DNA of 64,000 bases from JAHEDT01 sp963825615 (lineage in GTDB: Bacteria; Desulfobacterota; Desulfuromonadia; Desulfuromonadales; BM103). Below, piece after piece: positions 63,938 through 64,000 of the stretch. The translations under genes were made by a program, and so were the position numbers. Position 1 is the stretch's first letter. The number at the start of each line of letters is the position of its first letter. The stretch is from positions 1,116,001 to 1,180,000 of the forward strand of contig CAWGTV010000001.1 of the NCBI GenBank assembly GCA_963825615.1. The letters run 5' to 3'. The notes below the pieces were generated by a model. It saw only the letters and a program-made list of their open reading frames with translations. It had not been told where the DNA came from and made no database searches.

Positions 63938-64000
63938 TCAATCGACCTTGACACTGGTGTGCTCACCCGTCTTGATACTGATGATGCCGGCCCGGGGAAT
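63938..64000 (-). CDS. Partial CDS at right edge (C-terminal 20 residues)
   Basis: The last 20 codons (ending TGEHTSVKVD, TGA at 63940-63938) of a gene running in from beyond the window. The short distance to the lipoprotein ATG at 63925 supports an operon. Too little is present to identify a family. Confidence 0.5.
   Translation of the reverse strand: MPRAGIISIKTGEHTSVKVD

Overview
The window looks like chromosomal DNA from a Gram-negative anaerobe of the Desulfuromonadales/Geobacter-like group (inference). Supporting signs are a small three-haem c7-type cytochrome beside a LarA-GlcD-GlcF lactate module, a PilT motor, DksA, a PAS and a MASE3 histidine kinase, groESL under a perfect CIRCE, an ArsS-type radical SAM protein, and many outer-membrane/periplasm genes (TamA/TamB, Pqi, MipA, PagL, FadL). 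Genes are densely packed in short operons on both strands. There is no prophage, insertion sequence, CRISPR array or rRNA.

Layout. 1-2.6 kb: an iron-type ABC importer (permease cut by the window edge, ATPase, binding protein). 2.9-4.1 kb: chromate transporter. 4.2-7.8 kb: a tight five-gene minus-strand operon (NifX-like cluster binder, DUF302, BASS/arsenite-type permease, DUF134 regulator, PAS kinase), the most system-like unit here. 8.1-12.4 kb: small secreted and membrane proteins, an MFS permease, a candidate small RNA, an intradiol-dioxygenase-like secreted protein and two small genes. 12.5-19 kb: tRNA-Ala(CGC), MASE3 kinase, dksA, moaC, radA and a LuxR-type regulator. 19.4-24.1 kb: larA, glcD, glcF and the cytochrome, i.e. 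lactate oxidation next to an electron carrier. 24.1-31.2 kb: moaA, pilT, a PP-loop tRNA-thiolation-like enzyme, groL-groS and arsS. 31.5-37.1 kb: a frameshifted DUF4139 gene, a UvrD/PcrA helicase and a CLC channel. 37.4-40.9 kb: lipoprotein, nhaA and an orphan TAXI receptor. 41-64 kb: an envelope-rich block (split PqiA pair, PqiB, PqiC, PagL, HD and CBS proteins, K+ channel, two MscS channels, three MipA/OmpV proteins, TamA-TamB, FadL, lipoprotein).

Points that stand out: two genes carry single-base frameshifts (DUF4139 near 32491, MscS near 60451). A decayed alpha/beta-hydrolase remnant lies at 62722-62924. A promoter-to-terminator unit at 10061-10148 could encode an RNA with two exposed CCUCCU (anti-Shine-Dalgarno) segments. 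Two families of interspersed hairpin repeats are present, one of which appears to have rewritten the C-terminus of GlcD. Two very long perfect palindromes act as intergenic hairpins. No wholly new system can be proved from sequence alone; the 4.2-7.8 kb operon and the candidate RNA are the best leads.
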